Assembly (NCBI GenBank): GCA_035772735.1
Contig: JASDFA010000020.1
Location: forward strand, 110,081,501-110,145,500
Length of the DNA stretch: 64,000 nt
Reading direction: 5' to 3'
DNA from: Datura wrightii
Taxonomy: Eukaryota; Streptophyta; Magnoliopsida; Solanales; Solanaceae
The notes under the pieces are model-generated. The model did no database searches and had not been told where the DNA came from. It saw nothing but the letters and a program-made list of their open reading frames with translations. The position numbers were made by a program, and so were the translations under genes. This document shows positions 34,801-45,994 of the stretch, one piece after another; position 1 is the first letter of the stretch, and every line of letters begins with the position of its first letter.

Positions 34801-35210
34801 CTAAATGATACATGCAACCCTTGGAAATCATCTTCCTGGCCTTGAGGTAGGAAACGAAGCGACCTACAGGAACAACTAAACTACCCTTCCATTCTAAGAC
34901 TGGCTCACCCGAAAATCTGAACTCTACTGATCGGGTCCTGCAATTAATGGAAGCATAACAAGCATACAACCAATCCATGCCGGGGATAACATCGAAATCG
35001 GTCATGGATAACTCTATCAGATCTGCTGAGGTGACCTTATGAAGAACCAAGACCGGGCAATTTCTACACACCTGTCTAGCTATAACTGAGTCACCTACTG
35101 GAGTAGAAACTGAGAAGGATTCTGACAAGACATAGGGACTGACTCCAAAGCTACCGGCTACATAAGATGTCACAAAGGACAAGGTGGCCTCTGGATGTAA
35201 CAATGCATAA
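31834..35210 (-). pseudogene. pol: gypsy II pol pseudogene
   Basis: Broken into several frames. Protease and start of reverse transcriptase at 34475-35203 (DFDVIPGMDWL, SPWGSPILFVRKKDG, ending CIDYR then TAG at the expected glutamine). Reverse transcriptase core and RNase H start at 33588-34250 (VFIDDILVYS, YCDASRVGLGCVLM), with a one-base loss near 34277 joining them. RNase H end at 33184-33480. Integrase at 32584-33021 (CPNCQQVKAEH, HFLPVKTTDSAEDY, SDRGTQF, PQKDGQAKRTI: lysine where the family usually has the catalytic glutamate). Tail at 32005-32571 and on to a stop at 31834 (ARYPHLF then TGA). Several stops sit where relatives have CAG. Confidence 0.9.
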
Positions 35211-35328
35211 ACATCAACATAGAAGACTCATAACATACCAGTAACCATGTCCAGACTCATAACATACTAGTAACCATGTCTGGGGAGACCTCCTACTCCT
35301 AAAGGGATGCTAGGGCATAAAATCTATT

Positions 35329-36508
35329 CTAGAGCTGACTGCCAGCTGCACTAGTAGATGCCCCCTGATGTGCTGAGCGAGGGGGTGGGGCAGCTGAGCT
35401 AGAAGCTAGGCCACGACCCCCAACCTGATCCTGTCTCGCTGCTGGACAATCTCTAAGCATGTGTCCGGGTTGCCCGCACCTGAAACACGCACCCAAACCT
35501 GCCAAGCATTGGCCTGTATGCCCTTGGCCACACAACGACAAGATGGAACACCTGAATCTGCGGGCCTACTGCTCTGACCCCTCGAGCCTAAAGCTCGCCC
35601 TCTCTAATCATGCCTAGGCCGAGATTGCACACGCACGACTGATGAAGCTGGGGTGGATGTTCTCTGATGGGTCTACTGACGGTGCCCACCGCAGGACTTC
35701 TGCTTGGAGAATCTGTGGTCCTCAGTACTGGCCCTCTTGTCCTCTCTCTCTCTCGAATGTACCGCCTCCTTCTGTTGGGCGTACAACACCATCCGAGGGA
35801 AGTCCATATCCTAATGGAGCATAACAATCCTACATTCCTTATCCAAGTAACCTGCTATCCCATGCACAAACCTTCTCAATCACGCCCTCTGGTCAGCCAC
35901 TAACTCAGGAGCATACTTTGATAGGCGAGTGAACTCAAGGGAATACTCCAGTACCGTCATCCTCCCTTGCTTCAGATTTACGAATTCAGTTGCCTTTAGC
36001 TCCCTCTTCTCCTGAGGGAAGAATCGATCTAGGAATGCAACATGGAACTGTTCCCAATTGGCCGGACCTGCTCCGACGACCCGTTATCCTTCCATTGACG
36101 GAACCAGATATGTGCAACTGCCTTCAACTGATAGGAGGCAAACTCTGTGCACTCTACACTGCTCACCCCTATAACCTGGGTGATCTTGATAACCTCATCC
36201 ACGAACTCATATGGGTCCTTATCTACCTTGGACCCAAGAAACTCCGCCAGGTTCATCATCAAGAAGTCCCTGAATCGAGCCGCCGCTGCACTACCATTCT
36301 GCGAAACATGCATAACAACCTGCTGATTGACTTGAGCGGTCAAGGCCTGCTCAAGCATCTTGATAGCGACCTAGAACTCAGCGTGGGCGGCTGGATCCGA
36401 TGCCTAAGGCTCCTGAACTAGTGGGACCTGCTGATGCCCACGACCCATGCCATCCTCGTGGCCTTCACCATCTCCATCCCTCCTCCCATTCATCCTCCGA
36501 GGAGCCAT
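35329..36508 (-). pseudogene. gag: gypsy II gag pseudogene with intact CCHC knuckle
   Basis: Starts at ATG 36506-36508 (reading MAPRRMNGRRDGDG) after the PBS leader. The capsid part survives at 36029-36358 (RDFLMMNLAEFLGSKVDKDP, then IWFRQW). The nucleocapsid knuckle at about 35440-35500 is intact: CFRCGQPGHMLRDC. Stops and frameshifts lie between these pieces (for example near 36025 and 35828). Confidence 0.85.
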
Positions 36509-36700
36509 GATTCTGCAATCGCGAATATTATGAATTAGAGGGATAGAAAGACTCTTCATCGCACGACATAACTCATGAAAGATGGGAACATTTCCTAGAA
36601 CGTTTCATAGCCTCTTCATCATAAGTGTGGCGCGCTTCACACTCATGAAAAAGACTCTACTTAACGTGGCTCTCAGAATCTTAGGACACTTCAAACCTAT

Positions 36701-36713
36701 GGCTCTGATACTA
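36701..36713 (-). other. gypsy II primer binding site, mutated
   Basis: Minus strand TAGTATCAGAGCC corresponds to TGGTATCAGAGCC (initiator Met tRNA) with one G to A change. It lies just inside the 5' LTR. Confidence 0.8.
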
Positions 36714-36717
36714 AGTT

Positions 36718-38788
36718 TTTCACGACCCGGACGTACACCCGGATCGTAGGCACGAGACAAGGGACCCCGAGAGACCCCAAGTAAACCCATGGCATAAGCG
36801 TTCACTAACTCATTTAATAAACATGAAGGGAACATAAATATAAATTCAGCGGAAGTCTAACTTAACATAACAACAGAATGAAAATCTTAAACTGAAAACA
36901 TGTCTAAGTCTGATAAGCCTCTAATCTGGACGAGCTGATGGGACAACACCCCTAACTAGCTCAGAAATACTGAAACTGAAAATACGCTCAAGATAATTGA
37001 AATTCTAGTTCTTGGAGGATGAGGACTCACCAAACAAGCAAATGCTAACTCTGATAAGCGGCTACGAACCGGGATGAACCTGAGAACCGGATCCTACATT
37101 ATGAAACGATGCAACGTAGAAAGTATGTGGTCAGTACGTGGAATGTACAGAGTATGCAAGGTAAGTAAAACCGCTAGAGCAATATAAGTCTTTTAAAACA
37201 AGTCATACATACATAAATAAACCTTTAAGGACACAAGAAAATCACACGCATTTATTATGAATCATCCATATTTTATACATGGTCATGCATGGCTTTGGAA
37301 CATCCTGACTGATTCGAATGACTCAAAGCTAAATCATAATCTTTATATCGAAAGATGAACAATGAGTCAAATCTCGCTTTTTAAACATGCATACATAAGA
37401 TAATTATCAACGGGTAATGAATATGCAAATTCGAATAATATAGAAAGTGGGAGACTCTTCACTTAACCGACATACCACGATAGAGCTTACGTGGTCCCGA
37501 CTATTACACTCAAGTGGGCAGAGCCGTCCAAAACATTGCCAGGGCTAGGGATGCTACCTTGATGTCGATATCAAGCTGAGAGGGGCCATTCGTGCCGGGG
37601 ATAGCTCACAAGGGAGGTCCAAATAATATAATAGAATATACCTACATTGGCGCGTAGTTTTGCGGCGTAGGGTTATCGACCCTTAGCCCTCTTGGTGCTA
37701 GACTCTTCTCCCAAAACATGCAATGCTCTACATCGTATAAGTATGAAGCTCAACATGAAATCATGCGTAAAATCAACATCGTATGAAGCGAAGCTCAACA
37801 TTGTCTATTGACAAAACTCATTATGAAATCATGCATACACTAGACATCATATAAATATGAAGCTCAACAATGTCATTTCAACAAAGCTTAGAATGAAATC
37901 ATGCTTAGACTCAACATCATGTGAAATGAAGCTTAATGACAACATATATCTCAATTATGAAATTCACGCACATGGGAAGCTTTACTATGCCGTATACCAC
38001 AAGCTCAAAGAACAGTGGGAGCCTTTACTCCAAAATCATGTGATAAGTCTAGTTTAGAAATATCACTTCTTCATCATCAATATAAGGGACTTGCCCGAAA
38101 CCTTATCATGCTTGAACCCATTCAATTCATTTGAAGACATCATAATTTGGGATATTTCTCTCCAAAACGAAGTAATAAAGTTAATTCACGAAAAATCATC
38201 ATTCATACTCAACATTGGGCACTACCCAAAGCTTCATAATCCTAGGGCACTTCCCTGCTAAAAACCCTCTATTACGAGCTTAAAATGACATAGTATAGGA
38301 CCTTAGAGCTTAGGAATTAAGGAAAAGCCCTTATTGAAATCGCTGGAAATAACTGTCAGGGGGTCCTAACGGACGACCTGACGACTCGTCACCTGGGCAT
38401 ATGATCTGTTGGTTCACCCATCAAGTACATTGCCTCATCATTCATGAAAATTCCATTGGCTTGGTAACGGCCCTCCTATCGGGTAATTAGGAATGACGAT
38501 GACTCATTAAGTACCATCTGTTAAGTACACTGGATAAGCTTTACTATCTTTCTCTAGGACCACCCCACGACTGACATGATGACTCGTGGTTTCCAACCAT
38601 GAGTTGTTACATCGCCCATGGGGACCTCGAGTCCATCATCATCTCAGGCCTTCCCCATGAGTTACTTGATGACTTATGAGGCCTCTTGACGAGTTGTCTA
38701 AAGACTCGTTCTGCAACTGCTGCAACATTTTCCAATTTTTCTCCTGATTCACTTCCGGGTTCGATTCTTGAGTTCTCGGGGTATAAAA
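36718..38788 (-). repeat. gypsy II 5' LTR (2071 bp, internally deleted)
   Basis: Aligned with 29051-31590 but lacking about 470 bp around 38245. The start is mutated (TTTCACGACCC for TGTCACGACCC) and the end reads GGTATAAAA for GGTATAACA. The U5-end hairpin is best preserved here: ACGACCCGG (36722-36730) with CCGGATCGT (36739-36747), one mismatch. Confidence 0.88.
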
Positions 38789-38793
38789 GTTGC
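38789..38793 (+). repeat. target-site duplication of gypsy II (right), GTTGC
   Basis: Identical to 29046-29050. Confidence 0.92.
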
Positions 38794-38930
38794 CTCCAAA
38801 GAAGCGCTTGATTTAACGTCATGACACGATATAGGTAGCCTGGTTACTCAGGCTTCACCAAACTACCACTTGGGTTGCCTCCCAAGAAATGCCTGATTTA
38901 ATATCGCGGTACGATGCAGATCTCTTAACT
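38789..38930 (-). repeat. tandem 'TTGGGTTGCCTCC' repeat of the Athila-like family
   Basis: Two units about 80 bp apart: each has 'ttgcctcc.aagaa.gc.tgatttaa' followed by 'cg.ggtacgatgcaga'-type sequence. The first unit is completed by 29041-29050, so gypsy II landed inside it. Copy 3 has a single unit at about 60553. Non-coding. Confidence 0.7.
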
Positions 38931-38932
38931 AC

Positions 38933-39355
38933 TCAGAATTCGTCAAGTGATTCATACTCATCCTCCAGTGCTGAGATCACGCTAAATTCCTTGGGTTGCT
39001 GCATTTTCCTACAGAAGTTGAATGTGACCTCTTCTTGACATAATCTAAACTTCAGTAGGCCATTCTCCACATCTACTAGAGCTCTCCCAGTTGCAAGGAA
39101 TGGTCGCCCTAAAATGATGGGGACCTCATAATCCACCTTGTAATCCAAGATCACAAAGTCTGCTGGGAATATAAATATGTCTACCTTGACAAGCACATCA
39201 GTTAGGATGCCCACCGACTTCGTAACTATTTTGTCAGCCATCAGTAGCCACATGTTGGTCGGTGTGAGGGCTCCTAATCCTAATTTCTTGAATACGGACA
39301 AGGGAATCAAATTAATGCTAGCTCCCAGATCATAGAGTGTGACATTTCCAATCAT
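38933..39355 (-). CDS. Athila-like retroviral-type aspartic protease (140 codons open)
   Basis: Open frame MIGNVTLYDLGASINLIPLS…, with the DLGAS active-site variant typical of Athila/Tat proteases, then KKLGLGALTPTNMWLLMADK, the hydrophobic VILDYKVDYEVPIILGRPFL block and a family-like tail. It would cleave the element's own Gag. It is probably part of a larger gag-pro frame, and the Met at 39355 is internal. No reverse transcriptase follows: downstream comes only the short tandem repeat and non-coding DNA. Confidence 0.8.
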   Translation of the reverse strand: MIGNVTLYDLGASINLIPLSVFKKLGLGALTPTNMWLLMADKIVTKSVGILTDVLVKVDIFIFPADFVILDYKVDYEVPIILGRPFLATGRALVDVENGLLKFRLCQEEVTFNFCRKMQQPKEFSVISALEDEYESLDEF

Positions 39356-39364
39356 ACTTGGTAT

Positions 39365-41422
39365 AGTGAAGGCACCTGGGTCTTCCTTTATATGTGCAGG
39401 ACCCTTGTAGCTATGGCACTACAGCGATGCACATTGTCAATAGGCTCATAGCTCATAGATCTCTTCTTAGTCACCAGGTCCTTCATAAATTTTGCATATT
39501 CTGACATCCGCTCTAATGCTTCGACCAATGATATGTTCACAGATAGTTACTTAAGCATTAAAAGGATTTTCTAGAACTTACCATTCTCCGCCTTCTTCTT
39601 CATCGTTTGGGGGAATGGTGGCGGTGGTCGTGGGATAGCTTTGGGTACTTGGGTTGCCCCTTGATCCATGTTAGGTTCCTTCTCAATGGTGCCACTTTTT
39701 GATAACGCTCAAACCACACCTCTCAGGGTCTTTTGCAACTCACCATTCTCTCTCTCAGCACTTGCATCATTTTCCTCCATTATGCTCTCTTTCATTCGCT
39801 CAAATTCAACTGGAAACGGGGGGTCAACTGTGGTTTTACCACTCCTAATCATCATTGCCATACAATGTGCATCATTTTTTGTATTTTGGAGAGTGTTGCT
39901 AGGTAATGAACCCTTTTGTCTAGGGTTCGTTGATGCTGACGGTTGCCCAAGTTGATGTTTGATCTGCTTGATAGCGGTAGCATGAGATTCCACTTTCTAA
40001 CCTGTACTTGATAAGTCACCTCAGATCTCCTTCAGCTGATCATCAGCGGACCTCACCTTCTTCAACATCTCAGCCATCATGCTCTCCAACTTTGATTGCC
40101 CAGCCTCCCTTTCTCGTGCATTGGGAGGCACATAGAATCCAGCCCGATCGTTGCGATATCCATCGTTTTGTTTCCAACTCCTTCATTCTCACGACTCCGA
40201 CTCTTGTCTCTGAACCCGTTTCTATTGTAATTGTCTCTATATTAGTTTTGACCTTGATTTTCAAAACCTTGGCGCCAATTGTCTTGTCCATACGCTTGGG
40301 CGTTGGTTCAGAAACCCGCCACCTGGCTATCCAGGAAGTTTGCCTCTTCCTCAGAATCAGAGTGTCAGCTCCTTGCTCCCTTCCTTGAGTTCCCACTGCA
40401 TTTACCTGTTTGGCTCCAGCTCCCGTAATGTGCTTTGTCAGCAAGTCCAATGATGTGCGTATATAAGCCAACTCCTAGTCGCGCTCTTCTTCTTTTCTTC
40501 ATTGCAGTCAAACCAATAATATATGTGCCTGCCACTGCATCAGCCTCTCTCGTATGCCAGGCCCTGTTTGTCTTAGTCACCCTGTCAAGAATGGTGGCAG
40601 CTTGCTCCCAGGTGTACTTATCAATGCTCCTCCGACCACCGTGTTTGCTACAGCTTTGGTGCTATTGTTCAGAGACCTGTAAAAAATTTCCAACAAACTA
40701 TCATCTGGAATTTTGTGGTTAGGGCACTTTGTCAACTTTTTTTTTGAATCTCAACCAAGTTTCATGATGTGCCTCAGTGTTAGTCTGTTGAAAATTATAG
40801 ATCTCATCCTTTAGCTGCAATATCCTAGATGGGGGAAAGAATCTCTCCAAAAAGGACTATTTGAGCTCCCTCCAGTTGGTTATGGAGTCATTGGGCAAAT
40901 TCAATAAGCATAAAGTAGCTTCCCCTAATAAAGAAAAAGGGAAGAGTCTGAGCCGTATTGCATCCTGGCTTACTCCGGCAACCTGTACGCCTTGCATATT
41001 CTTATGAAGTTCATTAAGTGCAGGTTGGCTTCATCCACTGCGTGACTAATGAACACCCCTTTTATGTTTATCAATTGAATCATGGTGCTCGTAATGTCAA
41101 ATTTGGCCCAATCTGGCAGTGGTGGTGGCACAATTGCTCTAGTCGACCCAACTTCATCAATGTCTGGGTCATCATCATCATCAAAGAACTGAGGGGAAAA
41201 TCTATGAGCTCTGTTGCCCCTTCTCTATCAACCAACATTTAGTACCTCATCTCTTTCATCTTCCACATGTTGTAGTGCAGCTTGCCGAGCTAGCTCGGCT
41301 TGCCTAGCTTCTTCAGCTATGTGGGATTCTCTTTGCTCGTGGTTCTCCATTCTATGCAGTGGTCTCTCGATTTCTAAATTTAGTGGAACAAGGGGATCTA
41401 CTCTACTCTGAGTGCTTGGCAT
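39365..41422 (-). pseudogene. gag: Athila-like gag pseudogene (copy 1)
   Basis: Starts at 41422 (MPSTQSRVDPLVPLN), about 90 bases after the PBS, with a glutamate/arginine helical N-terminus (41228-41422). The gag core lies near 40600-40860 in broken frames (ETWLRFKKK, YTWEQAATILDRVTKTNRAW). A GN/R-rich linker near 40100-40400 and the C-terminal region 39709-39993 (ESHATAIKQIKHQLGQ, SGKTTVDPPFP) follow. At least three frameshifts and several stops. A 43-bp copy of the PBS/LTR junction is embedded at 39683-39725. Confidence 0.78.
39683..39725 (-). repeat. copy of the PBS/LTR junction inside gag
   Basis: Resembles 41517-41559 (end of PBS, five-base spacer and first bases of the LTR) over 43 bp with about four mismatches, including the 'ccactttttgataac' core. 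It interrupts the gag C-terminal reading with a stop. Confidence 0.7.
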
Positions 41423-41517
41423 TCACCGAAGAACAACTTGTGGGTATCAAAAACAAAAAAATAAATGTAATTAAGGAAATAACTACCAAAAAATCAAATA
41501 CAAGCTAATAACCTAGT

Positions 41518-41530
41518 CTCAACGGCACCA
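41518..41530 (-). other. Athila-like primer binding site (tRNA-Asp-like)
   Basis: Minus strand TGGTGCCGTTGAG, five bases from the LTR end. Athila elements use a PBS beginning TGGCGCCGTTG complementary to tRNA-Asp; this differs by one base in the first eleven. Confidence 0.65.
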
Positions 41531-41535
41531 CTTTT

Positions 41536-43136
41536 TGATAACTCTCAAACCACACCTCTTATTGAAGTATGAAGAGGACGTTGTCAATAAAGAACCCAAC
41601 TAGAGGTTGAGGTCGAACCCACAAGGAATATGGGAGAACTAGATTATAGCTGGTAAGTGAACTTGTGAGGTAGTTACTTCAAAATTGGGGGATTCTGAAG
41701 AAAATCAATTATAAAAACAATTATAGAAAAATCTGGTGTTGAGTCAATATTAAAGGATAACTAGGGTTTGTATTCCCCATGGGTTCATAACTGCTTTGCG
41801 TATACACTTGTGATTATCACCAATACTTACTTATAGAACTAATAACTTAGGTTCATTCAAACGACCGACCAGTCCCTATTGAATGACTATACTCAATCAC
41901 TCGACCAAGTCTCATGAGCGGTTTCAAACTATCCGTTATCACTAAGTTTCATATTTAGCTATCCTGCGACCACAATTCAAGTTAATACAATGATTATCAA
42001 AATCAAGGCTCTGTTGTAATTCTCTTTTCCTAATCTCTACCTCTTAGTCCTAAGCAAGTAAAGAATTCGGGTATGTCCTAACATTGCACACCGTTAAGAA
42101 ACATTTAAACATGAAGAGTATACAATATAAGTGTTTGTATTGGTTTTAGAATTACTTTATGCACCCTAGCTTTTTAATCCACCATGGTTCCCACAACCCT
42201 AGCTATGGAGGTTTTAGCCTCTCATAGTTGTAAGGTTGTGAATTGCATTCATGATTAGAAACATAAATCAATACTTACATATGAATGAGAAAAACACTTT
42301 CTTTAATTACTCAGCAAAATATTCAAGAACAAATAGCAAGAACAAGATGAATTCAAGAAAAGGTTGATCACAAGTTGACTCAACTCAATTCTCTCTTTCT
42401 CTAATGTCTTTCGGCCAAATCTACTCTTTTCTGACCTCTCTCTCCTTCTTCTAAAAAAAATAAAACCTAAAAAGTATTTAATACAGACACAAGAATCCTT
42501 TTCCTAGGCTGACAACGTGAATTTCCATATCTGGTTCCGCCTTCATCACGAGTCAACTTACGACCCATAGCACCATCCTACGGCCCGTACCATCCTTTCG
42601 TACCTTGCATGACTGGCTGGATTTTTGCTAAGTGTTGGATCCTGGTATGACTCGTACCTCCATCCTACCATCCATACTGAGCTCCCGTGGCTTGACCCTG
42701 AAGCTTTGAAATTCTTCTGAAGTTTATCACAACCGCCATGGTATGACTCGTACCTTCTTTCTACGGTTCGTACTTGCTTTTCGTAGCAGGAGTCAGCCTC
42801 TTATGCAAAATTTCTGATTCTTTTCATGACTGCATCATTATGACCCCTACAAGCTTGGTACGACTCGTACTGAGATTCATAATCTCTTCAACCTTAGCTT
42901 TCTGCAACTTTCACGACCATCAGTACGACTCGTAGGACCTTCCTACGGCTCGTACTGTGGACTGCCCTTTGATCCTATTTTGCATATTTCAGGCTTTCTT
43001 TTGCATTTTTAAACTCCAATACCAACTTATCCTGCAACCAAAGGAAAAGTGCCTTAATATCCACATAAACACACGTAAGTCCATGCTATTTTCTTAGTTT
43101 TGAGCTTCAAAAGTGCTGTAAATCCACAGCACATCA
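41536..43136 (-). repeat. Athila-like 5' LTR, copy 1 (1601 bp)
   Basis: Plus strand TGATAACTCTC … CACAGCACATCA. Homologous along its length to 44337-45994 and, at its end, to 13990-14228. It contains a cluster of ACGACTCGT-type motifs (about 42542-42960) and a striking hairpin at 42921-42957: 17-base arms with two mismatches and a 3-base loop. Confidence 0.82.
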
Positions 43137-43429
43137 AGCCAAAATAGATCTGATGGACAAGTACCCTCACCTCTTCCCTTCCAGTTCAACTTCAGCATGA
43201 GTATAGTTTCTCCCTTAATACGCTACTCAGATTCAAGCTAGTTTCATGTCGTTCAAGTTCCTATGATGTTTCAGTATGCATGTATGTTTCATGAATCCAG
43301 TTTAGTATATGTATCTTAGTTTAGAGTCAGTCACTCCATCGGTGTTCAGTCTATAGCTTTCAGTATTGGGATTTCAACTTTTTCCCTAATTATTTAGCTC
43401 TAGTAGTTTTCATTCGAGGATGAATATTT
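43137..43429 (+). pseudogene. pol: 3' end of a plus-strand gypsy pol and its 3' region (gypsy V)
   Basis: Begins in the last pol codons (…DLMDKYPHLFP), matching the ARYPHLF ends of the other gypsy elements, followed by an untranslated region with 'cattcgaggatgaatatttc'. Everything upstream was lost at, or lies beyond, the junction with the Athila-like LTR at 43136. Confidence 0.65.
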
Positions 43430-44336
43430 CCAAGGGGCAGATAATGTAACACCCCAAAAGTTCCTAAGTTTAGACCCATAACTTGGAGTAGAACCAATAG
43501 GAAAACTGAAATTTTCCCTCAGTAAGAGCCTCAGTACGACTTGTGGTAGGGAGGTATGAGTCATATCACCAATCATGAGATGAAGTTTAGAGGAGCAACC
43601 TTAGATAGTCCCGATAACCACGAGAGGAATCTACAAATCTTATTATGTAGGTATGATTGGTACTATGTGGCCATGGTGGAGGGATTTTAGAGTAGTGTTC
43701 AAGATTGTTTTAGTGACCATGAGTCTCAGTACAATTAATGGTGAGGTGTTACGAGCCATAGTAGCCATCGATGGTATGAAGATTAGAGAATAACCAATTT
43801 GGCTTTAGGAGGTACGAGTACCAGGTCACGACTCGTGAGATCATGATACTGGTCAACTACCTGTCCGTGAGAAGAGACCCAGAGATTGATTGACATGGCT
43901 CCAGTGACCACGAGTCGCGGTAGGGTACCACGAGTTGTTGTACGACTCGTAGCATTGGATGGGCAATTTTATCTGTATAATTTTCAAGGGTATTTTAGTA
44001 ACTTTACACTTTTTTAACTTCTAAACTACATTATTTTGGGGTACTATGGAAGGAGATTAAGCAGAATAGTCGACTTTCCGCCTCTCGTTCTCTCATACAT
44101 TCTCAAAACATATGGTAGAAGCATCAAGGATTCTCTCGAGCCAAGGTTAGGGTTCTTCTCAAAAGCTCTAAGATTCAAGTTCTAGTAAGGAAGTCCTCTT
44201 CTCCAGGTATGTGGGACTTCATCAAGAGTTTACTTTTACCCTTGTGTCCCAATTATTTTCAGAAACCCTAGCAAGTTAAATTCTCTAGAAACCATGTCCT
44301 AGGGTTTTCATTCAATGTATGATTTCCCGTACTTCC
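43430..44336 (+). repeat. gypsy V polypurine tract and partial LTR
   Basis: PPT CCAAGGGGCAGATAA (43430-43444), then LTR start TGTAACACCCC (43445). 892 bp of LTR are present before the second Athila-like LTR begins at 44337. It carries several ACGAGTCGT-type motifs (43834-43960). It differs clearly from the gypsy II/IV LTR, so this is another family or subfamily. Confidence 0.65.
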
Positions 44337-45994
44337 TGATAACGCTCAAACTCACACTTCCTGACAAGTATGAAGCGGTCATTGTCAATAAAGAACCCAA
44401 CTAAGAGGTTGGGATCTAACCCAAGAGAATAGGGTAAGATCTAGACTAATGCTGATAATTAAACTTGTTGGTTAGTTATCTCAAAATTGGGGAATTTAAA
44501 GAAACAAGATTAAAGCAAGATTATATTTGTTATTTAAATCAAGATTTGCAAACAACTAGGGTAAGTATTCCCCATGGGTTCATAACTACTTTGGGTATAC
44601 ACACATGATCAATTCCAATGCTTACTTGTAGAACTGATAACTAGGGTTCAACCAAATGAATGGTTCGTCCCTATTGGATAACTATACTCAATCACTGGGT
44701 TAGGTCTCATGAGCAATTTCAGACAAACTGTTATCAATATGTTCCAAATTTAACTACCCTACGACCACAACTCAAGTTAATACAATGATCATAAATACCA
44801 AGGCTTTATTGTAATTCTCTTTTCCTAATCTCTATTTCTCTAGGTTCAAGCAAGTAAAGAATTCGGGCAAGTACTAACGTTGTACATTGTTAAGAAACAT
44901 TTAAAGATGAAGACAACAATACAAAAATTTAGCATTGGTTTTACATCACTTTTTTGTAACCTTATTTCATTAATCCATCATGGATCCCACAACCCTAGTT
45001 ATGGAGGTTTTAGCTTCTCATAGTTGTAAGCTTACAATTTGCATTCATAGATAAACACATAATTAAACACTTACAACAATAATTGGAAGAAAACCAGATT
45101 TGATTCTCAAAGAACAATCCAAAGAACAATGAAGGAAATCAAGAATTTGATCCCATGAATTGCTCCTCAAAACTTATAAAAATTCACAAAAATTATTCTT
45201 CACACGTGTACTACTTCAGTTCTGTCCTTCTCTGACTAAAGTAAAACATAAAAGCTATTTATACAGACATTAGAAACCTTTTCCTAAGGTAACAGGAAAT
45301 TTTTCATATCTTGTGCCGACTGTGTCACGACTGGACCTACGACCCGCAGCAGGATTGTATGGGTTGTACCTGTTCCTCGTACGACCTTAGCTGCTATAGA
45401 TTTGGCTAAATGTTGGTAGACTGTTATGAATCGTACCTCAATCGTATGAGTCGTACAATGCTTTCATGGTTTGTCCCTGAGAGCTCTGACCTCTTCTGAA
45501 ATTTTCCATGAGTGTTGTGGTACGACTCGTACCTTCCTCTTACGAATTGTACTATTTGATGTGTCTGAAGTTCTGCCAAGTATTGAAGAATCTTTTGAAG
45601 TTCACCATGACTCATGGTATGAGTTGTATGTTAGTGCTACAATTTGTGACTTCATCCATACCAAGAGACTGCCTTTGTGCAATTTTCTCTGAAGAACTCC
45701 ATGACTCCAGTTACAGGTCGTACTGAGAGTCGTATGTTGCCTTCCTTTTACTTCAGCCTTTTGAATTTCATCATGGTTCTCAGTACGACTCATATAATCA
45801 AGGTACGACTTGTATTGAGACTTGTACTTTGGCTAATTTTCTGCATTTTTAGGCTTCTTTTGCATATTTTTGCTCCAACACTTATTTTCCATGAAATCAA
45901 AGTAAAAGTGCCTCATATCCATATAAACAGACCTAAATCCATGCTATTTTCTCAGTTTTAAGCGTGGAAAGTGCTGTAAACTCACAACACATCA
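44337..45994 (-). repeat. Athila-like 3' LTR, copy 2 (1658 bp)
   Basis: Plus strand TGATAACGCTC … CACAACACATCA, matching 41536-43136 over its length. It is followed by the polypurine-like tract (45995-46007) and the Athila-like 3' region, so it is the 3' LTR of a minus-strand copy. It sits inside the gypsy V LTR. Confidence 0.8.

Larger units (their letters stand above)
29051..38788 (-). mobile_element. gypsy II: older Ty3/gypsy (Tekay/Del-like) element, 9738 bp
   Basis: Complete order of LTR, PBS, gag, protease, reverse transcriptase, RNase H, integrase, chromodomain-like tail, PPT and LTR, on the minus strand, flanked by GTTGC. Inserted in the Athila-like copy 1, inside a copy of a short repeat (CTTGGGTTGCCTCC). 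Many stops and frameshifts and a large LTR deletion make it older than gypsy I. Same family as gypsy III/IV on the other strand. Confidence 0.92.
13990..43136 (-). mobile_element. Athila-like Ty3/gypsy element, copy 1, split by two nested gypsy insertions
   Basis: On the minus strand the order is 5' LTR (41536-43136), tRNA-Asp-like PBS, gag, protease, non-coding repeats (38794-38930, 27916-29045, 17941-18050), env-like frames (15920-17546), a long 3' region and a truncated 3' LTR (13990-14228). Gypsy I and gypsy II sit inside it with 5-bp target duplications. With those removed, about 9.5 kb of element remains. No reverse transcriptase, RNase H or integrase lies in the roughly 1.4 kb between protease and env-like frame. 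The Athila assignment rests on the DLGAS protease, the gag type, the PBS and the env-like protein, all recalled and not searched. Confidence 0.75.

Noticed and set aside
40070..40471. 133-codon minus-strand frame as a distinct protein
   Set aside because: It is the gag linker read in a shifted frame. The correct phase gives the N/R/G-rich sequence typical of this gag region.
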